From QZLE01 sp033852075 (GTDB taxonomy: Bacteria > Pseudomonadota > Gammaproteobacteria > QZLD01), in NCBI GenBank assembly GCA_033852075.1, contig JAWSVC010000015.1, positions 186,001 to 250,000 of the forward strand: a stretch of 64,000 nucleotides of DNA, in the 5' to 3' direction. Shown piece after piece: positions 20,401-28,360 of the stretch. Each line of letters begins with the position of its first letter. The first letter of the stretch is position 1. The translations under genes and the position numbers were made by a program. Below the pieces are notes generated by a model, which worked only from the letters and a program-made list of their open reading frames with translations, was not told the origin of the DNA and made no database searches.

Positions 20401-21587
20401 CTGGACTTAATCACATCATAGTATTGTGAAAATTCAATCTTTGACGCCAGGAAAGGCACTAATTTTTCGATATTATATATATCTGACTGGCGAATATTAC
20501 GAGTTTGGCTGAAGAAAACCAAAACCCCAATAGACTCACCTTCCTTAACAACCGGAACAATCGTATATGATTTAAGTCTCCATACAGAAAATAGATCCTT
20601 CTCTACCTTATTATACTTTTCATGCTCTGAAAAATAATAAGTACGAACTGTTTTTGTATTAAACACAACTGAGTATGGGTTTTTATCATCAAGATTTGCT
20701 TTAAAACCATTGTATGTTTCAATGATAGAGGCATACTCTTTTGGTAAAGATATACTTTCACACTCTAATATATCTTTGGTATTAGATTTAAGCAGGATCA
20801 AATATCCGTCTAAATCATTTTCATTAACTACGGTATTTCCAAATATGCTAAGTATCTGCTTTAAATCAATAGTAGCACCAAGTTTATTTACCAGATCAAT
20901 TATCTGTTTTTGCTCGCTCTTAATGCGTTCATTTTCATAGTTATTTTTTAATAACCTAATTGTTCCCGATAAACTTGCTATAAACCTTTTTATGTCTCTT
21001 ATTTCTTTAATCGAAAGCCCAAGACTCTTATCAACAGAAAGTAATTGAAAAACACCAATAGTACTACCGTGATCAATAATCGGAACCAACAAATTATCTT
21101 TTATATCCATATAGCTAAGAGTCTTAGCGTCCATTTCAAGTAAGTCATCTTGAGCATTTAAATCAGTTTTCCTGGCATAAAATAACTTCTGTCTATTTGC
21201 CACCTTAGAACTAATTGAAAGATCTGGCTGCGAAAGATCAATATCACTGGTTAATACTTTTTCAAATTCTTTATTATCAGTATTTATACCGGTATAGCGA
21301 TGACATTTAAGAACATTCTTTTGTTCATCTACAATTTGAATTATAAATGCTGTAAAACCCCAGTTATTTTGAATATGAAATAGAACTTCGTCTAATAGTT
21401 CATCTAGTGACCACACAGAAGCTGCAATTTTTTGCAATAGCTTCTTTTCTTGTCTCTCACGCTCCAACTCTTGAGATAAAACTTCCAGACTACTTTCTAA
21501 CGACCCAATATCGACGCAACTTTTGGATTGGCGACAATTTTGACCAAGATTATCATCCTCTGTACTGATATTTTCAGTTTCAGTCAT
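17460..21587 (-). CDS. Hybrid histidine kinase, GAF-GAF-GAF-HisKA-HATPase-REC-REC-Hpt
   Basis: A 1375-aa soluble sensor. After a coiled coil (about 25-50) come three GAF-type domains (about 53-215, 225-395, 405-585), a second coiled coil (about 585-620), HisKA with phospho-His638 (NMSHEIRTPLNAIIG), HATPase (about 740-865; GGTGLGLTISK), REC1 with Asp926, REC2 with Asp1070 and an Hpt domain with His1222 (RIVHTVKGL). A C-terminal tail of about 80 residues resembles the tail of the 1194-aa kinase nearby, so these two are paralogues. The GAF domains probably bind small molecules, but the ligand is unknown. The relay likely ends on the receiver protein encoded five bases downstream. The ribosome site is weak. 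Confidence 0.93.
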   Translation of the reverse strand: MTETENISTEDDNLGQNCRQSKSCVDIGSLESSLEVLSQELERERQEKKLLQKIAASVWSLDELLDEVLFHIQNNWGFTAFIIQIVDEQKNVLKCHRYTGINTDNKEFEKVLTSDIDLSQPDLSISSKVANRQKLFYARKTDLNAQDDLLEMDAKTLSYMDIKDNLLVPIIDHGSTIGVFQLLSVDKSLGLSIKEIRDIKRFIASLSGTIRLLKNNYENERIKSEQKQIIDLVNKLGATIDLKQILSIFGNTVVNENDLDGYLILLKSNTKDILECESISLPKEYASIIETYNGFKANLDDKNPYSVVFNTKTVRTYYFSEHEKYNKVEKDLFSVWRLKSYTIVPVVKEGESIGVLVFFSQTRNIRQSDIYNIEKLVPFLASKIEFSQYYDVIKSREEEVNRSFEFNTSFLEFISEINTVATVEDIYNAFSKEIISRYNFYTSMVFMIEDDCLKFNYIYQGGENCNFNKELEKHFRATDFTMNKDGGALVLAIKNGSAVFIPDVQAIKDLPMVEVDRKSVEKFPEMSSLLHIPLRKHGEIIGLYTLVGYGEPVGISKEDAKIIERLCSFMGTVIVNANLYTQIGKQKDEIERTLEELKNTQEQLVETERSRLDAMQRAVESAQAATAAKSGFLANMSHEIRTPLNAIIGLTELLLQTEQNPKQQDYSKKIFSSSKSLLDLINDILDFSKIEAGKFDIESTFFNLKSVTRRIKDIFATKAHENNNKLNIKIEDDVPVHLIGDPLRLSQVIINLTNNALKFTKDGNVDIQISLEKQTYDEAKIKFEVHDTGTGISKEKIGNLFESFTQADSSTTRKFGGTGLGLTISKSIVELMGGRIWAESELGKGSTFAFTILFATSSDGIEAKLKNNTKGKKVLIADDNEAIKVYLTYELHKIGMDVTAVNDAQLLLEAYDKSIKYFPYDLIITDWRMPNMDGIELVEKLRNDYGDNDTPIIMVSAYSSSELKSKALESGVNSWLSKPIKDTELHKAISEIFIDPEYDDENLFNTNIAQAYEKVNGARLLLVEDNFINQQVAQEMLQGVGVTVDLADHGVMALEILEKNSAYYDAVLTDIQMPEMDGYTFCKELRKINHFSDLPVIAMTADAITGVKDQCLKAGMNDYVTKPVNYSELIQTLSKWVTPKNTNVEKVITFIGNKKSSSNNNTDDDLDLPGIDLKKACERMAGNRKLAISVITSFATDFYNAPESIQTCLRNNNKDEAIRIVHTVKGLVKTFSTKEVIEDTVALEDAIKNDKGDVISVLLSKFRSSLQPVFESANLLIELNETESVSDNVISFSKQKETVSESERVEKIWCFINYLQDNDFLAKDYLDEIKGIFDENAFGSDLEQIGAKLNEFDFIGALNIFGKIATHYGIEIKGN

Positions 21588-21628
21588 ATTTCACAAATCC
21601 AAATATTCCGGGTTTCTTCGTTATTTAT

Positions 21629-23497
21629 TTATGGTTTATCTACCTTCCATTCACTCTCTTTTATCCATTCAAGTAAGTCACTGACTGGCACAGGACGACT
21701 CAAATAATATCCCTGCGCTAAATCACACCCCATTTTCTTTAATTCATCTAAAGCTTCTTGGTTTTCAACCCCTTCAGCAACAACCTCAAGTCCAAGATTA
21801 TGACTCATTTCAATTGTGGTATGCACAATCATCATATCGTCTTTTTGTTCTATCATATCCATTACGAACGATCTATCTATCTTGATCTCTTTAATCGGTA
21901 GCTGACGAATATAAGCAAGAGAAGAATAACCGGTACCATAATCATCTATGGAAATTCTGAATCCCTTATCATCAAGCTCTTTTAAAACTCTTAAAGCATG
22001 ATCACGATCTTCCATCATAGCGCTTTCAGTAATTTCTAGAACAATCAAATCAGGAGGAACATTATATTTTGTAACAAGATCGATCAGATAATCGCTCAAC
22101 TCTTTCTCTTGTAGATTCCTGGCAGAAAGATTGATACCCATCCGAATCGCCATATCTTTCTTTAAAAAATCTGCGCACTGGGTTATGGCTGTGTTTAGAA
22201 CCCACCTAGTTAGCGGCTTAATCACACCGGTTTGTTCTGCAAGTGGAATAAACTCATCTGGAGGAACAAAACCAAGCTCTTCATGATTCCAGCGCAAAAG
22301 AGCCTCTACACCAACCAATTTCCCATTAATTACGTCAATTTGTGGCTGATATGCCATCTTTAACAGATCTTTATCTATCGCGGTTCTTAATTCTCCCATC
22401 AAAGTCAACCTGCGAGCACTATATGGATCTATTTCTGACGAATATATTGCATAGTGATCATTTTTTCGTTGTGCAAATTCAAGGGCAATATATGAATGCT
22501 GCATCAATATTCCGGGGTCTGTTCCATGACTTGGAAAAGTAGCCATACCAATATTAGCACCAATATCCAGAGACATTCCCTGATATTCAAATGGCTCTTC
22601 CATTTTCTCAAGGAGTTTGCATGCAATTTTAGCTAACTTATCCGGAACCTTATCTCCCTCTTGACCTTCAACCCCCCTATTGTCTATAAGCAAACCGAAA
22701 TTTACACCTTCCATAACAGCAATACACTGATCTACCCCATCGATAGACTCAATAACCATTGAATCTTCAATATCCATACTTAGTTGGCTAAGACGTTTTG
22801 CAACTTTACCAAGTAAAACATTTCCATTATGGTGTCCCAAGGTATGATTAATCTCGTGAAATCTCTCAAGATATATGGACATAAGAGTAAAAGATCTTTG
22901 ACCATCATCCTTAATTAATTTTTGGACTCTGTCTTCTAATAAGTATCTGTTTGGCAACCCTGTTCTAGAATCATGCATTGCCAGATATATATTTCTTTCT
23001 TCTGCTTCTCTACGATTTTGTGACTCTAATTCTAATTCTTGCGTTCTTTCACTTACCAATATATCCAGATTTTTATTCTGTTCTAAAAGCTGATTATACA
23101 TCCACCTTATTGAAAGTAGACTTTCAACACGAGTTAACCCTTCTACAAAATCAAACGGTTTATTAAGAAAATCGCTTGCTCCAGCCTGCAATGCCTTTAC
23201 TCTATATTCTTGATCGGTCTCTGAAGTTAATACAAGAATTGGCGCATACGATTCAGGGTCATTTTGGAGGATTTGCTCCATCACATCAAAACCATCAAGA
23301 TGCGGCATATTAAGATCAAGAATAACAAGATCAGGATTAAATTTTTTATATGCATCAACCGCTTCTCTCGAATCAATGATGTCATTGATTCTTGAGTAAC
23401 CCGCTTCCCTAAGCATTCCGTTTAACAATTCATGATTTATAGGCTGATCATCCACAATCAAAATTTTTAATTTGATCAACTCGTGCCTGTTATCCAT
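21629..23497 (-). CDS. Response regulator REC-GGDEF(degenerate)-EAL, c-di-GMP phosphodiesterase
   Basis: A 622-aa protein. The receiver (about 8-125) has Asp61 in ILDLNMPHLDG. A coiled coil (about 128-170) leads to a GGDEF-like domain (about 173-345) that keeps the opening DSRTGLPNRYLLED but has no GG(D/E)EF loop. The EAL domain (about 360-610) looks fully catalytic: Glu398 in EALLRW, NLSARN, EITES, DDYGTGYSS, the Lys of IKIDRS, the Glu of EGVEN and QGYYLSRP. It should hydrolyse c-di-GMP to pGpG, controlled by receiver phosphorylation. It lies directly upstream of the 1375-aa kinase on the same strand, with a gap of 41 bases, so that kinase's relay may control it. The start follows AGGA. Confidence 0.94.
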   Translation of the reverse strand: MDNRHELIKLKILIVDDQPINHELLNGMLREAGYSRINDIIDSREAVDAYKKFNPDLVILDLNMPHLDGFDVMEQILQNDPESYAPILVLTSETDQEYRVKALQAGASDFLNKPFDFVEGLTRVESLLSIRWMYNQLLEQNKNLDILVSERTQELELESQNRREAEERNIYLAMHDSRTGLPNRYLLEDRVQKLIKDDGQRSFTLMSIYLERFHEINHTLGHHNGNVLLGKVAKRLSQLSMDIEDSMVIESIDGVDQCIAVMEGVNFGLLIDNRGVEGQEGDKVPDKLAKIACKLLEKMEEPFEYQGMSLDIGANIGMATFPSHGTDPGILMQHSYIALEFAQRKNDHYAIYSSEIDPYSARRLTLMGELRTAIDKDLLKMAYQPQIDVINGKLVGVEALLRWNHEELGFVPPDEFIPLAEQTGVIKPLTRWVLNTAITQCADFLKKDMAIRMGINLSARNLQEKELSDYLIDLVTKYNVPPDLIVLEITESAMMEDRDHALRVLKELDDKGFRISIDDYGTGYSSLAYIRQLPIKEIKIDRSFVMDMIEQKDDMMIVHTTIEMSHNLGLEVVAEGVENQEALDELKKMGCDLAQGYYLSRPVPVSDLLEWIKESEWKVDKP

Positions 23498-23676
23498 TTT
23501 ATTTCCTATAAACTATATTATTAGATATCAACATCAACATTTTCACTTCTTAAATAATAGTAAATAATGGCGCCAAATCCGAAATTTTTCGGTTTTTTCC
23601 TTTTATATTTTAATTTTTGTGAACTTGGTTCAGCAATTAAAATACTGTTTAAAAAAATATCTTTTAATTAATCACA

Positions 23677-26600
23677 TTACGCCTTAAGAAGTTTGGTCAT
23701 CAACATACTAAAGTTCGCTATTACATGAGCATCTTCAATATTGCTTAACTTGAGTTGCTCTCTTCGTTGAACCTCTATAAGAATTTGCTGAATAAACTCC
23801 ATAACTCCTACTCTGGCACTACTGAAATCAAATTTTTCAATACTGGATTTTATTTTTAATATCTGAGATACATAAGACGTTCCTTGCATTCTCTTATTTA
23901 TAAGATCGATAGTTTGATTTGCGCCAAAATCATTTAATATTAATTGCTCTACTAGATCTATGAATTCAAGGGAAATTCTCTCCATATTAAAATCTGAAGT
24001 AATATCATTAACTCCATCTTCTATTTGTTTATTTCTTTGATTATGTTTGTCAATCAATATATTAATCGCAGAGAAAACCTCGCCTATTGATTCAGAAAAT
24101 TCCTGTAATTTCTCTTTAATATCATGTGCATTGTTTTTCAAACTAGATTCTAATTCTATAGCAGTACTATGAAGATCAGATGCTGCAAAAGTACCTGCCA
24201 GGCCTTTGATTGTATGTACAATCCTCAGCGGCTCCTCCAATGTTTCGTCATCTATAGCTGTGCTAATATCTTTAACTGCATTAGCATAATCATCGTTAAA
24301 TTCTTCAAACAGCTTTAGCATTAACTTCTGATTACCAGCTAATTTCTTCAAACAAGCATTAACATCTATAGTTTCGGTTTCATCTTCTATAACTTCTGTA
24401 ACAAGTTCAGATACCTCTACTATTTTATCAAAATCAATTTCTTGTTTTTTATCTTTTCTTGTTACCCATCGCGATAATGCCTCATAAAGATCATCAATAT
24501 TAATAGGTTTAGTAACAAAGTCATCCATTCCGGCACTAATACACTTTTCTTTATACCCTGCCATTGCATGAGCTGTCATTGCAATTACAGGAATCTTAGA
24601 TATTTTGGGATTATTCCTAATACGAGCAGTAGCAGTATAACCATCCATTACCGGCATCTGAATATCCATTAATACAACATCATATTCTGTTATATCAAGT
24701 AGCTTTAATGCTTGCTCTCCATTATCAGCAACATCAACATCAATATAAGCCGCCTGCAAAAATTCAGTCGCAACTTGTTGATTAATTGGATTATCTTCCA
24801 CTAGCAAAACCTTGCTTCCTGAAATTTTATTTATCAAGTCAAGATTGCGCGCCTTTTCATCATGCTGATGCGAAGCATGGTTATCTGTACCAGTAATACA
24901 CGAAACAATAACTTCATAAAGGGTTCTTTGATTAAACGGTTTTACAATATTATCGAAAACCCCTATCTCTTCAGCTTCGATACGCTCTTTATCCTGATTA
25001 AGGGTTGTCATCAAGACATATTTAGCCGGTCGCGGATCAACAATCGCCTGAATTTCACTTATTACAGAAATTCCATTCTTTTCCGGCATTTTGTAATCAA
25101 TAATAAAAAGTTCATATCTATCTTTATCTTGTTCGTCTTCTTTTTCCCTAGCACTTAGCAAAGCATCATCTATAGATGTAAACACATCAACATCCAACCC
25201 AAGCTGGAACATCTCATGTCTTAAATATTCAGTTACATATTGGTTGTCATCAACAACCATAACTCGCTTACCATGATATTTATCTGGAAGAACAGGAAGT
25301 TTCCCATCATATTCATATAAACTAAAATTAAGGTCGAAAATAAAAGAACTACCTTTATTAACCTTACTTTCGGCTCTTATATCTCCTCCCATAGCACGAA
25401 CAAGAGATTTACAAATACTCAAACCTAAACCGGTACCACCATACTTTCTTGTAATTGAACCATCTACCTGAGTAAATGAGCTAAACAACCCAGGAATCAA
25501 GTCATCAGGAATACCTATACCGGTATCAGTAACTGAAAACATCAATTTAGCAGATGCATGTGCTAATTCGACAGTTTCAACCTTTATAGTAATAGCTCCT
25601 GTCTCAGTAAATTTGATAGCATTACTAACCAGATTAATAAGAATCTGCCCTAAACGTAAAGAATCACCAACAAGCCCCAACGGAACGTCTGAACCAATAT
25701 AAACAACAACATCAATCTGCTTTTCAGAAATCATTCCGGAAAACATATCACAAACATTATCTAATACATCATGCAGATTGAATTTAACCTCTTCAATCTC
25801 TAACTTTCCAGCCTCAATCTTGGAAAAATCTAGAATATCATTGATAACACCTAATAGAGTTTGAGAAGATTTGCTTATTTTTTGCAAATAATCTTCCTGC
25901 TTATCATCTAAAACCGTGTCCAAAGTAAGTTTAGAAAGACCAATAATAGCATTTAGCGGTGTTCTAATTTCATGGCTCATATTCGCCAAAAAATTGCTTT
26001 TTGCTTCTGCAGAAGCCTCAGCTGCTTCCTTTGCAATTTTTAAAGCATCTGCGCGTTTTCTTTCAGTTTCAACCAGTTGGTGTTGCGCCACCTTTAACTT
26101 TTCTAAAGTCTTACTAATTTGGTTTTTTTGATCATCAACCTTTGTATATAACTCTGCATTGATAATTGCAGTCCCTATAAATGAACAAAGCAATTCAATA
26201 AGATTAATCTCAGAATCAGCAAGATATATATTATCCGTTAAACTCAGCAATGATAGCACACCGATAGCCTCATGGTGCTTTCTAATAGGAACATGCGCAA
26301 TAGACTTAACGGTTTCCATTATCTCCAATGCCTTTCTATCTAATCTAGACATAGGCAAATGCATTATCTTATCAACTTCTGAAATTACAATATGAATATT
26401 ATTGGATACAGAAGCACCAATAGCACCAGATGATACCGTTGCGCTATAATGTTCTCTGCTAAAAAACTCATCCCATAATTTACACTTTTCTTCAAATGCA
26501 CTATCAGTACAAATACTATTGGTACCAATAATACTTTCGCCTTCAACCATGGATATCAAAGCAACATCAAATGAAAACCTTTTTAAAAATTCCGTAGAAA

Positions 26601-27261
26601 GCATCTTGTAGATTCTTTCACTTGAGGTTACGCTGTTAATCTCTGTAACAAATTCTAAGAACTCCTCTCGTTCAATTGCTACATCCCGGATCTTTGCTTC
26701 CTTTTCCTTTAGAATAGAAAAATCTCTAAGCTTATTTATCACTAAAAAATAATCATCAAAACATACACTTGTAGAATCAAGCTCTTTTTGGGAAAATTTA
26801 CCATTCTGAATTAAAAGATTAATAGTCCCCAACGAATTATCACCAAAGATAATTGGTATGGTTACAAGCTGATTAATTCCCCATCTGACGAATCGCTCTG
26901 ATGTACTTTCCGGATATTTAACAGCATCGTCCTTACTAAGAATAATTGTTTTTCTATCTTGTAACGCCTTAACATTAATATCAGGATATTTACCATCAAC
27001 CTTTGATCTGCTTGATAATCTATGCTGAAATTTTTTATAAGCTTCCTCAATACCTTTATATTCTTTTGGAAGATTTATGTATCTACAAACTAAGTACCTG
27101 TTCTTATCATTAACAAGATTTATTACAACCCCATCTACAAATGACAAATTAAGCAGATCATCTGCCAAGAGACCCATAACTACATCAAGATCTTCTTCAC
27201 CAAATAGCCTATCAATAAGATCATATCGTTTAAGCTGATATTCAGTGATTTCCCCCTCCAT
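23677..27261 (-). CDS. Hybrid histidine kinase, GAF-GAF-HisKA-HATPase-REC-REC-Hpt
   Basis: A 1194-aa soluble sensor, clearly paralogous to the 1375-aa kinase but one GAF domain shorter. Two GAF-type domains (about 10-185 and 190-375), coiled coil, HisKA with phospho-His430 (NMSHEIRTPLNAIIG), HATPase (GGTGLGLSICK), REC1 with Asp722, REC2 with Asp866 and Hpt with His1016 (RIVHTIKGL), followed by a helical tail of about 170 residues. I start at the ATG at 27261 because GGAGAGG lies eight bases before it; that Shine-Dalgarno sequence would be inside the gene if the in-frame TTG at 27276 were used. It is 180 bases upstream of the REC-GGDEF-EAL gene on the same strand. The ligand is unknown. Confidence 0.93.
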   Translation of the reverse strand: MEGEITEYQLKRYDLIDRLFGEEDLDVVMGLLADDLLNLSFVDGVVINLVNDKNRYLVCRYINLPKEYKGIEEAYKKFQHRLSSRSKVDGKYPDINVKALQDRKTIILSKDDAVKYPESTSERFVRWGINQLVTIPIIFGDNSLGTINLLIQNGKFSQKELDSTSVCFDDYFLVINKLRDFSILKEKEAKIRDVAIEREEFLEFVTEINSVTSSERIYKMLSTEFLKRFSFDVALISMVEGESIIGTNSICTDSAFEEKCKLWDEFFSREHYSATVSSGAIGASVSNNIHIVISEVDKIMHLPMSRLDRKALEIMETVKSIAHVPIRKHHEAIGVLSLLSLTDNIYLADSEINLIELLCSFIGTAIINAELYTKVDDQKNQISKTLEKLKVAQHQLVETERKRADALKIAKEAAEASAEAKSNFLANMSHEIRTPLNAIIGLSKLTLDTVLDDKQEDYLQKISKSSQTLLGVINDILDFSKIEAGKLEIEEVKFNLHDVLDNVCDMFSGMISEKQIDVVVYIGSDVPLGLVGDSLRLGQILINLVSNAIKFTETGAITIKVETVELAHASAKLMFSVTDTGIGIPDDLIPGLFSSFTQVDGSITRKYGGTGLGLSICKSLVRAMGGDIRAESKVNKGSSFIFDLNFSLYEYDGKLPVLPDKYHGKRVMVVDDNQYVTEYLRHEMFQLGLDVDVFTSIDDALLSAREKEDEQDKDRYELFIIDYKMPEKNGISVISEIQAIVDPRPAKYVLMTTLNQDKERIEAEEIGVFDNIVKPFNQRTLYEVIVSCITGTDNHASHQHDEKARNLDLINKISGSKVLLVEDNPINQQVATEFLQAAYIDVDVADNGEQALKLLDITEYDVVLMDIQMPVMDGYTATARIRNNPKISKIPVIAMTAHAMAGYKEKCISAGMDDFVTKPINIDDLYEALSRWVTRKDKKQEIDFDKIVEVSELVTEVIEDETETIDVNACLKKLAGNQKLMLKLFEEFNDDYANAVKDISTAIDDETLEEPLRIVHTIKGLAGTFAASDLHSTAIELESSLKNNAHDIKEKLQEFSESIGEVFSAINILIDKHNQRNKQIEDGVNDITSDFNMERISLEFIDLVEQLILNDFGANQTIDLINKRMQGTSYVSQILKIKSSIEKFDFSSARVGVMEFIQQILIEVQRREQLKLSNIEDAHVIANFSMLMTKLLKA

Positions 27262-27462
27262 TACTAACCTCTCCAAATAGAATGAAATGCTATGAAAAAA
27301 TATTCTGATGACTGAATCATGATCCGCATGATTGACTCAAAAAGATAAAGATTATCCATTGTTATTATCTAATTTTCCTTTACAATAAGAGCAAGTTTAT
27401 TTTTTGTAACTCATTTATTTTTCTACCTATAAATCAATTGTAGTATATTTTTTAATTTTCAT

Positions 27463-28128
27463 ATGATCGACTTCACAGAACTAACACTTTGGCACGACAA
27501 ACTGTCTGAAGAATTTGAAAAACCATATTTTAATGTGTTAAAACAAACATTATCAGATGAATATAACAACCACATTATATATCCTGAAAAATCAAATATC
27601 TTTAATGCTCTAAAAGAAACACCATTTACAGCTGTTAAAGTAGTCATTCTGGGCCAAGACCCATATCATCAACCTGGCCAGGCACATGGACTATCATTTT
27701 CTGTTAATGATGGAGTTAAGTTTCCAAAATCACTTCAAAATATATTTAAAGAACTTAAAGATGATCTTTCAGTAGAAATTCCGTATACAGGAAATCTAAA
27801 AAAATGGGCTAGACAGGGAGTTCTACTCTTAAATACAGGATTAACCGTTAGAATGGATCAAGCCAATTCTCATAAATCTATTGGTTGGCAACGTGTAACA
27901 GATAAGATTATTGAATTACTTGGTCAACGACGAGAACCAATTGTTTTTATACTCTGGGGCAAGCATGCTCAGGATAAGGCCAGATTTATAGCCAATCATC
28001 ATATGATTATCGAATCAGCACACCCATCACCACTTTCCGCTTATAGAGGATTTTTTGGAAGCAAACCATTCTCAAAAACCAATCTATTTCTTCGCTCTAT
28101 CGGAAGCAAAGAAATAGATTGGAATTAA
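27463..28128 (+). CDS. ung: Uracil-DNA glycosylase (family 1)
   Basis: A 221-aa UDG, normal size. The water-activating loop GQDPYH (catalytic Asp66) and the Leu-intercalation loop HPSPLSAYRGF (His187) are intact. It removes uracil from DNA, from cytosine deamination or dUTP incorporation, to start base excision repair. No good ribosome site precedes the ATG; the upstream sequence is an AT stretch. The last 50 bases of the gene contain a 14-bp inverted repeat that may act as a transcript-end hairpin. Confidence 0.97.
   Translation: MIDFTELTLWHDKLSEEFEKPYFNVLKQTLSDEYNNHIIYPEKSNIFNALKETPFTAVKVVILGQDPYHQPGQAHGLSFSVNDGVKFPKSLQNIFKELKDDLSVEIPYTGNLKKWARQGVLLLNTGLTVRMDQANSHKSIGWQRVTDKIIELLGQRREPIVFILWGKHAQDKARFIANHHMIIESAHPSPLSAYRGFFGSKPFSKTNLFLRSIGSKEIDWN
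28079..28122 (+). repeat. 14-bp perfect inverted repeat inside the 3' end of ung
   Basis: CCAATCTATTTCTT at 28079-28092 pairs perfectly with 28109-28122 around a 16-base loop. It is coding sequence yet forms a long stem, ending six bases before the stop region. No T-run follows, so it may stabilise the mRNA end instead of terminating. Confidence 0.6.
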
Positions 28129-28360
28129 GTAAATACAAAAAGCAACGTAATTAATCTTTGATATATGCAAAAACACTTTAATTTAATCTAAATAGCAATC
28201 TTTACTACCGAATATCCTGAATACATACCTGTTAACTAAAAGTAAACACATAGGGCTTAAAATATATAGGAAAAGCAATATAAGCATTTGGTTATTTTTC
28301 GCATAATATCCACATTCCTTAATTTATTTATTTTAATTATTAATTTACTAGGTGGATCTT

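Noticed and set aside
27262..27276. TTG start five codons earlier for the 1194-aa kinase
   Set aside because: The strong GGAGAGG ribosome site lies inside these codons and serves the ATG at 27261.
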